From Novosphingobium sp. FKTRR1 (GTDB taxonomy: Bacteria > Pseudomonadota > Alphaproteobacteria > Sphingomonadales > Sphingomonadaceae), in NCBI RefSeq assembly GCF_020404405.1, contig NZ_JAIZDA010000012.1, forward strand, positions 1 to 64,000: a DNA stretch of 64,000 nucleotides. The letters are read 5' to 3'. Position 1 is the first letter of the stretch, and each line of letters begins with the position of its first letter. Positions 1 to 8,636 of the stretch are shown here, piece by piece. The notes beneath the pieces were generated by a model. That model was not told where the DNA came from, made no database searches, and saw only the letters and a list, made by a program, of their open reading frames with translations. A program made the position numbers and the translations under genes.

Positions 1-130
1 ACCTCAAACTGCGCGCCATCACCTCGGAATGCTGCGCGGATAATTCTCGGAACGCTGCGCGCCATCACCTCGGAATCCCGCGCGCCATCAAATCGGAACA
101 CCGCGCGCGATCACCTCGGAATCCGCAATC
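1..130. repeat. 23-bp-period degenerate tandem array at the left edge
   Basis: The motif CTCGGAA recurs with an exact 23-base period: CTCGG at 23, 46, 69 and 115 and ATCGG at 92. Between copies the filler is GCGCGC(C/G)ATCA or similar. Copies two apart resemble each other more than neighbours do (ACCTCGGAAT at 21, 67 and 113). Arrays of this style, with GATCA..TCGGAAT units, are known near the ends of IS21-type elements in alphaproteobacteria, so this may be the right end of an element lying mostly outside the window. No transposase is visible, so that reading is an inference. Positions 131-262 hold nothing recognisable. Confidence 0.55.
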
Positions 131-262
131 AGGACAATCCGATCTACGGAGACCCGAACCATCACGGCGGCTGACGCCGGGCCACCCTGAGCCTCAAGCC
201 TTGCGCAAGGCGGTAGCGCCGGGGCACAGGGGGGCTCTTTCGCTTTCAGGACCGATCAGCCA

Positions 263-817
263 ATGCCGCGCCTGCTCTTGTTCAACAAACCCTATGGCGT
301 GCTGTCGCAGTTCACCGATGGCGGCACCGCTACCGCCCGGCCCACGCTGTCGCGCTATGTCGCGGTGCCGGGGGTCTATCCGGCCGGGCGACTCGACCGT
401 GACAGCGAAGGGCTGCTGCTGCTGACCGATGATGGCCGCCTGCAGGCGCGCATTGCCGATCCGCGTTTCAAGCTGCCCAAGACCTATCTGGTGCAGGTCG
501 AAGGCGAGCCGGACGAGGCGCAGCTTGACCGGCTGCGGTGCGGTGTGGTCCTGAACGACGGGCCGACCCTGCCCGCAGAAGCCGAGGCGATCGCCGCGCC
601 CGATTTGTGGCCGCGCGATCCGCCGGTCCGGTTTCGCAAGAGCGTGCCGGACAGCTGGATTTCGCTGACCATCCGCGAAGGCCGCAACCGTCAGGTCCGC
701 CGCATGACCGCGGCAGTCGGGCTGCCGACGCTGCGGCTGGTGCGCTGGCGCATCGGCGACTGGACCGTGGCCGATGTGCCGCAAGGCGAGTGGCGTGAGG
801 GCGCGGTGCCGCGCTGA
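263..817 (+). CDS. rluE: 23S rRNA pseudouridine synthase, RluE type
   Basis: A 184-residue RsuA/RluE-family pseudouridine synthase, expected to isomerise a uridine of 23S rRNA (U2457 in E. coli). It opens with the family's [14 protein letters not shown] segment (residues 6-19). The catalytic motif [11 protein letters not shown] (42-52) contains the nucleophilic Asp45, and the C-terminal [10 protein letters not shown] motif (139-148) is intact. There is no S4 RNA-binding domain at the N-terminus, which fits RluE rather than RsuA, RluB or RluF. The ATG is followed at once by the conserved beta-strand, so the start is secure. It is convergent with roxA, with 3 bases between the two stops. Confidence 0.92.
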   Translation: MPRLLLFNKPYGVLSQFTDGGTATARPTLSRYVAVPGVYPAGRLDRDSEGLLLLTDDGRLQARIADPRFKLPKTYLVQVEGEPDEAQLDRLRCGVVLNDGPTLPAEAEAIAAPDLWPRDPPVRFRKSVPDSWISLTIREGRNRQVRRMTAAVGLPTLRLVRWRIGDWTVADVPQGEWREGAVPR

Positions 818-820
818 AGG

Positions 821-1996
821 TCAGTCCCGGTCATCATCCTCGGCGGCAAAGGCGATGCTGCCTTCGTTGATCAGCGTCGTCATCAGCGCGACTGCTGCCT
901 CGGAACTTGCCAGTGCAGGCGCGATTTCGACAAGATCGCTTGCGCACAACTGGCGGGCAAGGTCGGCCACCAGCCCGGTACAAGCGTGGCGTTGACCATC
1001 GACGAACAGCAGCACCGCGCTGCCGTCCTGTCGCTCGCCTTGCTCGACAAAGGCGAAGCGGCTGGCGGGGTTGCGCTCCAGCGCTGCACCTTCGGCAAGT
1101 GCCTGACGGACCTCATGTGCGCTGGCGGGTGCCTCGGGGCGCCAGTCGACCTCGGGATACTTGCGCTCGGTGGTGTGCCGTCCGAACCAGTCGGCAAAGC
1201 CGGTGCGGTCGGCAACCGCCCCAATCACCATCGCCTGCAGCCGGGCGAGCGCGTCGGGGATGATTTCGCCCGGATTGGGCTGAGCGGCAAGGCCGGGGTC
1301 GGCGTAACGGTCGTCCTCGGTCAGCCCCGACAGGATCTCGTCCACCCACAATCCGATCAGTTCGTGCCGCGATGGCGCGCGAAACCCGATCGAATAGGTC
1401 ATGCAATCATCGCCCACCGCCACGCCATCGTGCGCCACGCCGGGCGGCAGGTAGAGCACGTCGCCGGGTTCGAGCAGCCATTCTTCGGTTGCCTGAAACT
1501 CGGCGAGCAGGCGCAAGTCCGCGTGCGGCAGCAGCGGCGTCGCATCGTCGCAGCGTTGGCCGATCCGCCAGCGCCGCTTGCCCGATCCTTGCACCAGAAA
1601 CACATCGTACTGGTCGAAATGGGGGCCGACGCCCCCGCCATCGGCGGCATAGCTGACCATCACGTCATCGATCCGCCAGTTCGGAATGAAGCGGAACGGC
1701 GCGATCAGCGCGGCCACGTCGGGCACCTGATGGTCGACCGCCTGCACCAGCAAGGTCCAGTCCTTGTTGCCAAGCCGGGAGAAGCGCTTTGCCGCGATTG
1801 GCCCATGTTCCACCGCCCATGTGCCGGTGCCCCCGGTGATCAGGCGGGCTTCCACTCCCGCCTCGCCCGCCAGTCCGGCCAGTTCATCGGGTTCAAGCGG
1901 ATTGACCCATCCGGGAAAGGCCTGTCGGATCAACAGCGGTTGCTGCTGCCAATGGTCGCGCAGGAAAGTGGCGGGGTCGAAGTTGTGCAGCGTCAT
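821..1996 (-). CDS. roxA: JmjC/cupin ribosomal oxygenase (uL16 arginine hydroxylase type)
   Basis: A 391-residue Fe(II)/2-oxoglutarate oxygenase of the RoxA/YcfD family, which in E. coli hydroxylates an arginine of ribosomal protein L16 (uL16). The metal triad is visible: HFD (His126, Asp128) in VGPHFDQYDVFLVQ and His189 in LYLPPGVAHDGVAV. Length matches the family. The reading frame extends 63 codons further upstream, but that part overlaps the preceding gene and is low-complexity Arg-rich. The ATG at 1996 begins the family-typical N-terminus MTLHNFDPATFLRDHW. It is the last gene of a four-gene operon, 10 bases after the yaiI-family gene. Confidence 0.88.
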   Translation of the reverse strand: MTLHNFDPATFLRDHWQQQPLLIRQAFPGWVNPLEPDELAGLAGEAGVEARLITGGTGTWAVEHGPIAAKRFSRLGNKDWTLLVQAVDHQVPDVAALIAPFRFIPNWRIDDVMVSYAADGGGVGPHFDQYDVFLVQGSGKRRWRIGQRCDDATPLLPHADLRLLAEFQATEEWLLEPGDVLYLPPGVAHDGVAVGDDCMTYSIGFRAPSRHELIGLWVDEILSGLTEDDRYADPGLAAQPNPGEIIPDALARLQAMVIGAVADRTGFADWFGRHTTERKYPEVDWRPEAPASAHEVRQALAEGAALERNPASRFAFVEQGERQDGSAVLLFVDGQRHACTGLVADLARQLCASDLVEIAPALASSEAAVALMTTLINEGSIAFAAEDDDRD

Positions 1997-2006
1997 GCCA
2001 CCCGCC

Positions 2007-2459
2007 TTAGCGGCGGCGCAGCAGCCGGACCAGCGCTTCATCCAGCGTTGACAGGAACCGCGACCGGTCGGTCTTGCTGAACGGCGGCGGTCCGCCGATC
2101 GCCTCGCCGCCCGCGCGCAAGTCGGCCATGATCGCGCGGGTGGCGATGGCCGAGCCGATCGAGGCGTGGGTGAACGGCTTGCCATTGGACGAGATCACCG
2201 TGGCGCCCGCCTTCAGACAGCGGTCGGCCAGCAGGATGTCGGCGGTGATGCACACGGTTTGCGCATCGGCTCGCTCGGCGATCCAGTCGTCGGCGGCGTC
2301 GAACCCGTCGCTGACCACCACGCGGCTGATCAGATCATGCGCGGGCACGCGGATCGGGCTGTTGCTGACGATGGTCACCGGCACCGCGTGGCGAAAGGCG
2401 ACCTTGTAGATCTCCTCCTTCACCGGGCAGGCATCGGCATCGACCAGAATCTGCGTCAT
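2007..2459 (-). CDS. yaiI: YaiI/YqxD (DUF188, UPF0178) family protein
   Basis: A 150-residue protein of the YaiI/YqxD family. The diagnostic N-terminus ILVDADACPVKEEIY (residues 4-18) has the Asp cluster expected of a PIN-like nuclease fold, and the C-terminal GGPPPFSKTDRSRF is also family-typical. The biochemical role of the family is not established. A PIN-type nuclease fold is known from structural similarity only. The start codon overlaps the stop of the GreB-like gene in an ATGA (2456-2459), which implies translational coupling. Confidence 0.85.
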   Translation of the reverse strand: MTQILVDADACPVKEEIYKVAFRHAVPVTIVSNSPIRVPAHDLISRVVVSDGFDAADDWIAERADAQTVCITADILLADRCLKAGATVISSNGKPFTHASIGSAIATRAIMADLRAGGEAIGGPPPFSKTDRSRFLSTLDEALVRLLRRR

Positions 2460-2938
2460 CGTGGCGCGCCGTCTGGCGCGATGGCGGCCACCGCCAGCAC
2501 CTCGATTGCCTCGTCTTTGCCGCCAAACGGCAGCAGCTCGCCCGCTTCCGCGCCCATCAGCGCGCGGGCCAGCGGCGCCGAAAACGCGATCAGCCCGGCG
2601 GCGGGGTCGGCCTCGTCATCCCCCACCAGCGACAGCGTGCGCATCTTGCCGCCCAAGCGAAACGCCACCGTGGTGCCGAATTCCACCACATCGCCCGCAG
2701 GCACCGGCATCACTTCGGCGGTGATCTGCCGCGTCTGCCAATAGCGCAGGTCGCGCTTGAGCGCCGTCAGCGCGGCCTCGTCATGCGGCTGCGCGATCTG
2801 CGTCGCCAGCTCGGCCACGCGCGCGCCGATCAGCGCCGCGCCGCGCGCGGTGACGCGGTTGGGGCCGGGCGGGATCGGCAGTTCGAACTTGGGCTCAAGA
2901 TGTTCGTCATCGCCTTCACGCCGGAACGCAACGCTCAT
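2456..2938 (-). CDS. GreA/GreB-family transcription elongation factor
   Basis: A 160-residue GreA/GreB-type factor, which binds the RNA polymerase secondary channel and stimulates cleavage of backtracked RNA. The N-terminal part (about 25-75) is the helical coiled-coil region. The C-terminal FKBP-like domain (about 80-155) shows VEFGTTV, LVGDDEADPAAGLIAFSAPLARALMGAEAGE and a final aliphatic strand, close to GreB. The acidic coiled-coil tip typical of cleavage-active factors is not obvious, so it could be a Gre paralogue with altered activity. Both ends overlap neighbours by 4 bases (ATGA). Confidence 0.75.
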   Translation of the reverse strand: MSVAFRREGDDEHLEPKFELPIPPGPNRVTARGAALIGARVAELATQIAQPHDEAALTALKRDLRYWQTRQITAEVMPVPAGDVVEFGTTVAFRLGGKMRTLSLVGDDEADPAAGLIAFSAPLARALMGAEAGELLPFGGKDEAIEVLAVAAIAPDGAPR

Positions 2939-4416
2939 AGGCCCAGTTGCGCCTTGATCGCGGCGACGGCGCTGGCATTGATCGCCACGGCATCGGCTTC
3001 GGTGCCCGCTTCGGTGTAGCAGCGCAGTTCAGGCGCGTTGCCCGATCCGCGCAAATGGATCACCGCGTCCCCGGCAAAGGTCGCACGGACGCCGTCGGTG
3101 TGGTCGATGGTGGTGCACGGCCCGGCAAAGCTGCCGAACAGCCCGGTCTGGAGCGCCTGCTGCGCCGCTTCATCGCCGTCGGTCAGGCGGGCGAACAGCG
3201 CCTTGCTGACTTCGGGCGGGAACGGAATGACCCGGTCGCTATAGGTGAAGCGCTGCGGCAGGTCGGCCAATTGCGCCGAAACCGAGGGAGCGTCGGCGGC
3301 CAGCACCGCAAGTATCGGCAGGACCGCATCGCGGGTGGGCAAAGCGCGCGTCAGTCCGGTCTTGCCCGGAACCGCGCTGCCCAGCAGGAAGCCGCCGTTG
3401 GCCTCATACCCGCAGACCACGCTTGCGCCCGCGTCCAGTTCCTCGGTCATCGCGGCGATCACATAAGGCGATCCGATCCGGGTGCGCCGGGTGCGGGCAA
3501 AGCGACCCGACTTTTCCAGCGCGGTGTTGCTGCTGACCGGCGTGGTGACGCTGGTGGCACCGATCGCGCTGGCGCACAGGATGCCAAGCACGTCGCCGCG
3601 CAGCCACTTTCCGCTCTCATCCGAGATCAGCGGCCGATCCGAATCGCCGTCGGTCGAAACGATCGCATCAAGCCCAAATTCGGCCGCCCAGCCTTGCGCC
3701 AGTTCGACGTCTTCGGGGCGGATGGCTTCGGTATCGACCGGAACGAACACTTCGGAACGGCCCAGAAGCGCGATTTCGGCGCCCAGTTCGCGCACGATTC
3801 GCGCCAGAATGTCGCGCCCCACGGCCGAGTGCTGGTAGATTCCGACCTTCTTGCCAGCCAACGCGCCTGCTCCGAAATGGTCGAGGTAGCGCTGCACATA
3901 AGCTTCCACGGCGTCGGTGATCGGCGGCAGCGTCTCGGGCATAGCCAGCATCGCGGCGGCATCGAAGCGGTCGCTGCCAAGGTCGAGCACCTGACGGCTC
4001 ATCCCCGCTTCGTCGGACTTGAGCACTTCTCCGGCAGAGCGGTAGAACTTGATGCCGTTGCGGTCGGCGGGAATGTGGCTGCCGGTGACCATCAACGAGG
4101 GGATGCCGCGGCCAAACGCAAACAACGCAAGCGCGGGGGTCGGCACATAGCCGCAGAACACCGGCACGCCACCGGCATCGCGCACGGCGCGTGCGCAGGC
4201 GGCCAGAATGCGCGGGCTCGATGGGCGCAAGTCTCCGGCCAGCGCCACCTCGCCGCCGCTGGCGAACTCGCCCTGCTCGGCCATGTATTGCAGGAACCCA
4301 AGGGTATAGCCGTAGCAGACCCGGTCGGTCATGGCGCTGACCAGCCCACGCGCGCCGCTGGTGCCAAAGGCTACGCCGCTTTCCTGCATCAAGTCGCGAA
4401 CCGTGGTTACCGTCAC
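2935..4416 (-). CDS. Phosphomannomutase / phosphohexomutase
   Basis: A 493-residue alpha-D-phosphohexomutase (PMM/PGM superfamily), interconverting hexose 1- and 6-phosphates for nucleotide-sugar synthesis. FGTSGARG lies at 17-24. The phosphoserine loop reads TGSHIPADRNGIKFY (111-125), a variant of the usual TASHNP, with Ser113 as the phosphoacceptor. The Mg loop is STDGDSD (254-260). The start is a GTG at 4416, chosen because AGGAG sits 7 bases upstream; the frame stays open further upstream without a good ribosome site. It leads the operon to roxA. The exopolysaccharide genes that start divergently at 4895 suggest it supplies GDP-mannose or a similar donor. Confidence 0.85.
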   Translation of the reverse strand: MTVTTVRDLMQESGVAFGTSGARGLVSAMTDRVCYGYTLGFLQYMAEQGEFASGGEVALAGDLRPSSPRILAACARAVRDAGGVPVFCGYVPTPALALFAFGRGIPSLMVTGSHIPADRNGIKFYRSAGEVLKSDEAGMSRQVLDLGSDRFDAAAMLAMPETLPPITDAVEAYVQRYLDHFGAGALAGKKVGIYQHSAVGRDILARIVRELGAEIALLGRSEVFVPVDTEAIRPEDVELAQGWAAEFGLDAIVSTDGDSDRPLISDESGKWLRGDVLGILCASAIGATSVTTPVSSNTALEKSGRFARTRRTRIGSPYVIAAMTEELDAGASVVCGYEANGGFLLGSAVPGKTGLTRALPTRDAVLPILAVLAADAPSVSAQLADLPQRFTYSDRVIPFPPEVSKALFARLTDGDEAAQQALQTGLFGSFAGPCTTIDHTDGVRATFAGDAVIHLRGSGNAPELRCYTEAGTEADAVAINASAVAAIKAQLGL

Positions 4417-4894
4417 ACGATATCTCCTATTTCGACCTAGTATCGACCCTTTGCAGGGCCAGGCCAGTTCGCCGCGCGGGGGGCGGCGGCGAGCGCCTGC
4501 TTCCTGCCAGCCATGGTGCATTGCGCCAAGCGGTTTCAAGCCGTGCCGCAAACAAGCTTGCGCGGCTGCAAACGCCGCGACGAGACGCCGCTACTCACAC
4601 AACGTTGCGAATTTGCTTCGGGTTTGCACCAAAATCGGTCGAGCGCAAGTTCGGCAATGGCTCGCGTTGGGACAGCAATACTGCCGCGCACCCGCTCCTT
4701 TCGTGCTGCAGCGCAACAGGGCTTGGCGGAACATCGGCCGGATGGCTGGATGCGGCTGGACGTTATCGGTCCAGTTCGGAGGTGGACGGCGTTGCCGGGT
4801 TGCGGGGAAGCGCGCGATGGTCGGAGCGGAGGCCTGATCTGCGCGAAGCAGGCCAGGGCCCTGCAGAACCGACGGCCAGCAACGGGATACCCGG
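4417..4894. other. 478-bp divergent intergenic region
   Basis: This spacer separates the divergent phosphomannomutase operon and exopolysaccharide genes. Several overlapping open frames cross it, but none has a family-like sequence or a ribosome site, so I call no gene. It should hold promoters for both directions. I could not identify a convincing -35/-10 pair. The AGGAG serving the phosphomannomutase GTG lies at its left end. Confidence 0.5.
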
Positions 4895-6082
4895 ATGACA
4901 CACCACGCTTTTGCGATGCACGCGCCGCTGCGGTCGGGGATCGGTCCACGCCGCGCACCGCGCGTGGCCATCGTGCATTACTGGCTGGTGGGCATGCGCG
5001 GTGGCGAACGTGTGCTCGAACGCCTGCTGCGGCTTTATCCCGAAGCCGATATCTTCACGCACGTCTACGCGCCGGATCAGGTGTCGGACCTGATCCGCGC
5101 GCGCCGGGTTTACACCACCTTCATCAACCGGCTGCCGGGGGCGCAGCGGCATTACCAGAAGTATCTGCCGTTGATGCCACGCGCGCTCGAAGAGCTTGAT
5201 TTGCGTGGCTATGATCTTGTGATCAGCAGCGAATCCGGACCTGCCAAGGGGGTGATCACCGCGCCCGATGCGTTCCACTTGTGCTATTGCCATTCGCCGA
5301 TGCGGTATCTGTGGGACCATTACCACCCCTATCGCATCAAGGCCGGCTGGTTGGCGCGACAGATGATGCCGGTGATGTTCCATGGCTTGCGCCAGTGGGA
5401 CACCAGTTCGGCGCAGCGGCCCGACCGCATTATCGCCAACAGCGCGTTTATCGCCCGGCGCGTGCGCAAGGCCTGGGGCCGGGATGCGACGGTGGTGCAT
5501 CCGCCGGTCGATGTCGCGTTGTTCTCGCAAGCGGCGATTGTGCGCGAGCGCTATCTTTGGGTCGGCCAGATGACGCCGTACAAGCGCGCGGATCTTGTTG
5601 TCGCAGCGTTCAACCGGCTGGGCCTTCCCCTGCTGATGGTCGGCACCGGGGAATGCGCGGCCGAGATTTCCGCGCGCGCCGGACCTAACATCACCATCGT
5701 CGAACACCTGCCGTTTGACGAACTGCGCCGCGCCTATGCCGAATGCCGTGCCCTGATCTTCCCGGCGGAGGAGGATTTCGGACTGGTTCCGGTTGAAGCC
5801 AACGCTTCGGGGCGGCCGGTGATCGCCTTTGGTGGCGGCGGCGCCGGGGAGACGATCATCGATGGCCAGACCGGTCTGTTCTTTCACGACCAGTCGGCCG
5901 AAGCGCTGATCGATGCGGTCGAACGGTTCGAAGCCTGGCAGCCGCATTTCGATCCTGCCGCAGCGGTAACCAATGCCCGGCGGTTTGCGCCCGAGGTGTT
6001 CGACGCGCAGATCCGGGCAGCGGTCGCCGAAGGGATCGGTGGCGGGCTCAGCGAAGCGTTCGCAACCGCCCAGTTCGGTTGA
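4895..6082 (+). CDS. GT4-family glycosyltransferase (WbaZ-like), exopolysaccharide assembly
   Basis: A 395-residue GT-B glycosyltransferase resembling WbaZ-type mannosyltransferases. The acceptor half shows HYWLVGMRGGERVLERLL (about 29-46) and CYCHSPMRYLWDHYHPYR (about 130-147). The donor half has the family EX7E region, FPAEEDFGLVPVEANASGRPVIAFGGGGAGE (about 290-320). It is probably cytoplasmic and acts on a lipid-linked sugar. A second in-frame ATG at 4916 is possible. The next gene begins 5 bases after its stop, so the flippase is probably co-transcribed. The exact sugar donor cannot be read from sequence; the nearby phosphomannomutase makes GDP-mannose plausible. Confidence 0.85.
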   Translation: MTHHAFAMHAPLRSGIGPRRAPRVAIVHYWLVGMRGGERVLERLLRLYPEADIFTHVYAPDQVSDLIRARRVYTTFINRLPGAQRHYQKYLPLMPRALEELDLRGYDLVISSESGPAKGVITAPDAFHLCYCHSPMRYLWDHYHPYRIKAGWLARQMMPVMFHGLRQWDTSSAQRPDRIIANSAFIARRVRKAWGRDATVVHPPVDVALFSQAAIVRERYLWVGQMTPYKRADLVVAAFNRLGLPLLMVGTGECAAEISARAGPNITIVEHLPFDELRRAYAECRALIFPAEEDFGLVPVEANASGRPVIAFGGGGAGETIIDGQTGLFFHDQSAEALIDAVERFEAWQPHFDPAAAVTNARRFAPEVFDAQIRAAVAEGIGGGLSEAFATAQFG

Positions 6083-6087
6083 ACGGC

Positions 6088-7602
6088 ATGAAAACCGCCA
6101 CAACGCCGCTGTCGCTCTGGCCGACGAGAGCGCGACTTGCGCCGGTCTTCTCCGCGCGGCTCCGCGCGGCCGAGATGGGCCGCACACGGGGCGTGGCGCT
6201 TGTCGGAGCAGGAGCGATCGGTGTGGCCAGGCTGGGGGCTCAGGGGCTGCAATTCGTGTTGTTCATCAGCGCCGCGCGCGTGTTGAGCGTGGCCGACTTC
6301 GGCTGGTTCAGCCTGCTGTTTGCGATCGCCACGGGGCTTGCGGTGCTGGCCGAAGGCGGCTGGCGTGAACAAGTGGTGGCTTGCGAGGATGCGCGGACCG
6401 TCGGCGTCGTCCATGGCCTTGCCTTGCGCGACGGGGCGTTCTGGGCAAGCTGGGGCGCAGCGGCTCTGGCCATGGCGGCCATCAGCGGCAAGGTCGGTTC
6501 GGCGGTGCTTGCCGTAGGGATCTTGCTGTTGCCGTGGGTCGTGCTGCGCCCGCTTGCAGCGGTGCGCGAAGGCGTACTGACCCGGTCTGCACGACTGAAT
6601 GCGTTGGCACTGATAACGTCGCTGGCCGAAGTGGCGTCATGCTTCGCCGGGTTGGTGTTGCTGGCCGACGGGGCTGGCCTGACAGCGCTGGCCGGGGCCA
6701 AACTGACGCTGCTCGGCGTCGAATTGGCTGGGCTTGTGCTGGCTGGCGGTGGCGTCTGGCGCGCGCATGCGGAACCCGTAGTGATCGGACAGATGCGGTG
6801 CTTCTCACGGCAGGTGCGCAGCGCAAGAGTGCTCAATTTTCTCCAGTGGAATCTTGCCACGTTGCTGGCGGGCCTGGCCTTTGCCCCTGCCGCAGTGGGG
6901 TTGTACCGTGCGGCCATTCGGCTGGCCGGGTTGGTGCAGGACGTGATCGGTGAGCCCGCGCGCGTATTCGGCTGGGCCTTTCTGCGCCGCACCGCAGAGC
7001 ATGACCGGGCCTGCGTGCCGATCGCGGCGCTGCGTTTGCTTGATGCAACCCTCAGTGTCGCATGTGCGCCGCTGCTGCTGTTGGCGTTGCTGTCCCGACC
7101 GATCGTGGCTCTGTTGCTGGGATCGGCCTGGCAAGATGCCGCACCGATCCTGACACTGCTGGCGCTTGGCGCGATCGGTCGTCTGGTGACAATGACCACC
7201 GATCCCCTTTTGCCGCTGATCGGCCGGGCGGACCTGACGCAGCAGCTGGCGCAAGTTACGCTGGCCGCCAACGTCCTTGCGCTGGTCGTCGCGGTGCCCT
7301 TCGGGATCATGGGAGTGGCCGCGGCGGGCTTGTTGGCTGCGGTGGTATCGCTTGGTCCGGCGATGGGCATGCTGGTGCGCGATGCGCGGCTATCCGGATC
7401 GGCGTTGGCGTGGGCGATGTTGCCCAGCCTCGCGGGCGCGATCACCGCCACGATTGCAGCCACCTTCCAGTCATCAGCGGCACTTGCCCCCGGCGCTTCG
7501 GCGCTGACGGCAGCCTGCCTGATGCTCCTGAGTGCCTATGCCGTCGGGCAGGCATTGACCCGTGTCGGGCGGCATCTGCTTGCCTCACGCGGGTTTTCTT
7601 GA
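6088..7602 (+). CDS. Polysaccharide flippase-like membrane protein (MOP/Wzx superfamily)
   Basis: A 504-residue protein with about 12 hydrophobic segments and the MOP-exporter opening ALVGAGAIGVARLGAQGLQFVLFISAARVLSVADFG, typical of Wzx-type O-unit or exopolysaccharide flippases. It would move lipid-linked oligosaccharide across the inner membrane. The ATG at 6088 is used because an in-frame TTG at 6079 overlaps the preceding stop and has no better ribosome site. About 30 residues precede the first membrane segment. It lies between two glycosyltransferases in one direction, consistent with a single exopolysaccharide transcription unit. Confidence 0.8.
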   Translation: MKTATTPLSLWPTRARLAPVFSARLRAAEMGRTRGVALVGAGAIGVARLGAQGLQFVLFISAARVLSVADFGWFSLLFAIATGLAVLAEGGWREQVVACEDARTVGVVHGLALRDGAFWASWGAAALAMAAISGKVGSAVLAVGILLLPWVVLRPLAAVREGVLTRSARLNALALITSLAEVASCFAGLVLLADGAGLTALAGAKLTLLGVELAGLVLAGGGVWRAHAEPVVIGQMRCFSRQVRSARVLNFLQWNLATLLAGLAFAPAAVGLYRAAIRLAGLVQDVIGEPARVFGWAFLRRTAEHDRACVPIAALRLLDATLSVACAPLLLLALLSRPIVALLLGSAWQDAAPILTLLALGAIGRLVTMTTDPLLPLIGRADLTQQLAQVTLAANVLALVVAVPFGIMGVAAAGLLAAVVSLGPAMGMLVRDARLSGSALAWAMLPSLAGAITATIAATFQSSAALAPGASALTAACLMLLSAYAVGQALTRVGRHLLASRGFS

Positions 7603-7623
7603 AGATTTCCGCCAAATTTCGGA

Positions 7624-8523
7624 GTGACCACGTTGAAGCCCACTGCCTCACCCCGCCTTGTCGTGATCTTGGCCAGCACCGGTCGGCCCGACATGCTTTC
7701 GGCGGCGCTGCACCACTGGCGGCGCCAAAGCCGGAAGGCCGACCGGATCATCCTGTCGGTAGTCAGCGACCGTGATCTGCCCGGCGCCGCTGCCCGCGAA
7801 GGCTGCACGGTCGTGAGCGGTCCACGCGGGCTGCCTGCCCAGCGCAATCGCGCGCTGCGGCTGGTCGAGGGAAAGGCGGATTACATCGCGTTCTTTGACG
7901 ATGACTACCTCCCCTCGCGGCATTGCCTTGAACGGCTAGAGGCATTTCTCGAAAGCCATCCCGACGTTGCCGGTGCAACCGGCAGGCTGCTGGCCGACGG
8001 GGCGCGGACCACCGGCGTGCCGCTCGGGGCCGCCGAACGCATGCTGCGCGACTATGACCGGGAAGCGCCGCCTCCGCATGGCGACGCGCGCTGCGTCGAA
8101 GGTCTTTACGGTTGCAACATGGCCTATCGCGCGGCCAGCATTGCCGGGCTGGCCTTTGACGAACGGCTCAAGCTCTATGGCTGGCAGGAGGATATCGACT
8201 TCGCCGTACAGGCCGGACGGCGTGGTCGCACGGTGGCGACAGACGCCTTTGTCGGGGTCCATCTGGGGACCAAGGGCGCGCGCGCTTCGGGGCTGCGGCT
8301 CGGTTATTCGCAAGTGCAGAACCCGCTGTACTTGTGGGGCAAGGGCACAATGAGCGCGCGGTTCGCCCGCAAGCTGATCTTGCGCAACCTGATGGCCAAC
8401 CATCTGCGCAGCCTCGCTCCCGAACCGTGGGTCGATCGCGTCGGCCGGGTCAAGGGCAACTGGCTTGGTCTGGTCGATGCCTTGCGCGGCCGCCTGACGC
8501 CCGAGCGGATCGAGGAGCTTTGA
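7624..8523 (+). CDS. GT2-family glycosyltransferase
   Basis: A 299-residue GT-A glycosyltransferase. LVVILASTGRPDML (residues 12-25) is the start of the nucleotide-binding Rossmann-like core, FFDDDYLP (about 89-96) is the metal-binding DXD motif, and GWQEDIDFAVQAGRRG (about 186-201) is the ED catalytic-base region of GT2 enzymes. There is no membrane segment, so it is probably a cytoplasmic inverting transferase acting on the same polysaccharide as its neighbours. The start is GTG at 7624, with a TTG three codons downstream as alternative; neither has a strong ribosome site. Confidence 0.82.
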   Translation: MTTLKPTASPRLVVILASTGRPDMLSAALHHWRRQSRKADRIILSVVSDRDLPGAAAREGCTVVSGPRGLPAQRNRALRLVEGKADYIAFFDDDYLPSRHCLERLEAFLESHPDVAGATGRLLADGARTTGVPLGAAERMLRDYDREAPPPHGDARCVEGLYGCNMAYRAASIAGLAFDERLKLYGWQEDIDFAVQAGRRGRTVATDAFVGVHLGTKGARASGLRLGYSQVQNPLYLWGKGTMSARFARKLILRNLMANHLRSLAPEPWVDRVGRVKGNWLGLVDALRGRLTPERIEEL

Positions 8524-8636
8524 CAGGTGACTGGCCAAGCCTTGGATCGCGGCGCAGCCTTGGCCAAAGATTGAAAGTCTGTCGCCGGTCAGTCGCAGGA
8601 TTGCCGTGATGGCTGCACTTCAATAGCCATTCGTCC

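Noticed and set aside
4521-4898. Possible small genes in the gap before the GT4 gene
   Set aside because: Three overlapping frames are open on both strands, none with a ribosome site, membrane segment or family-like motif.
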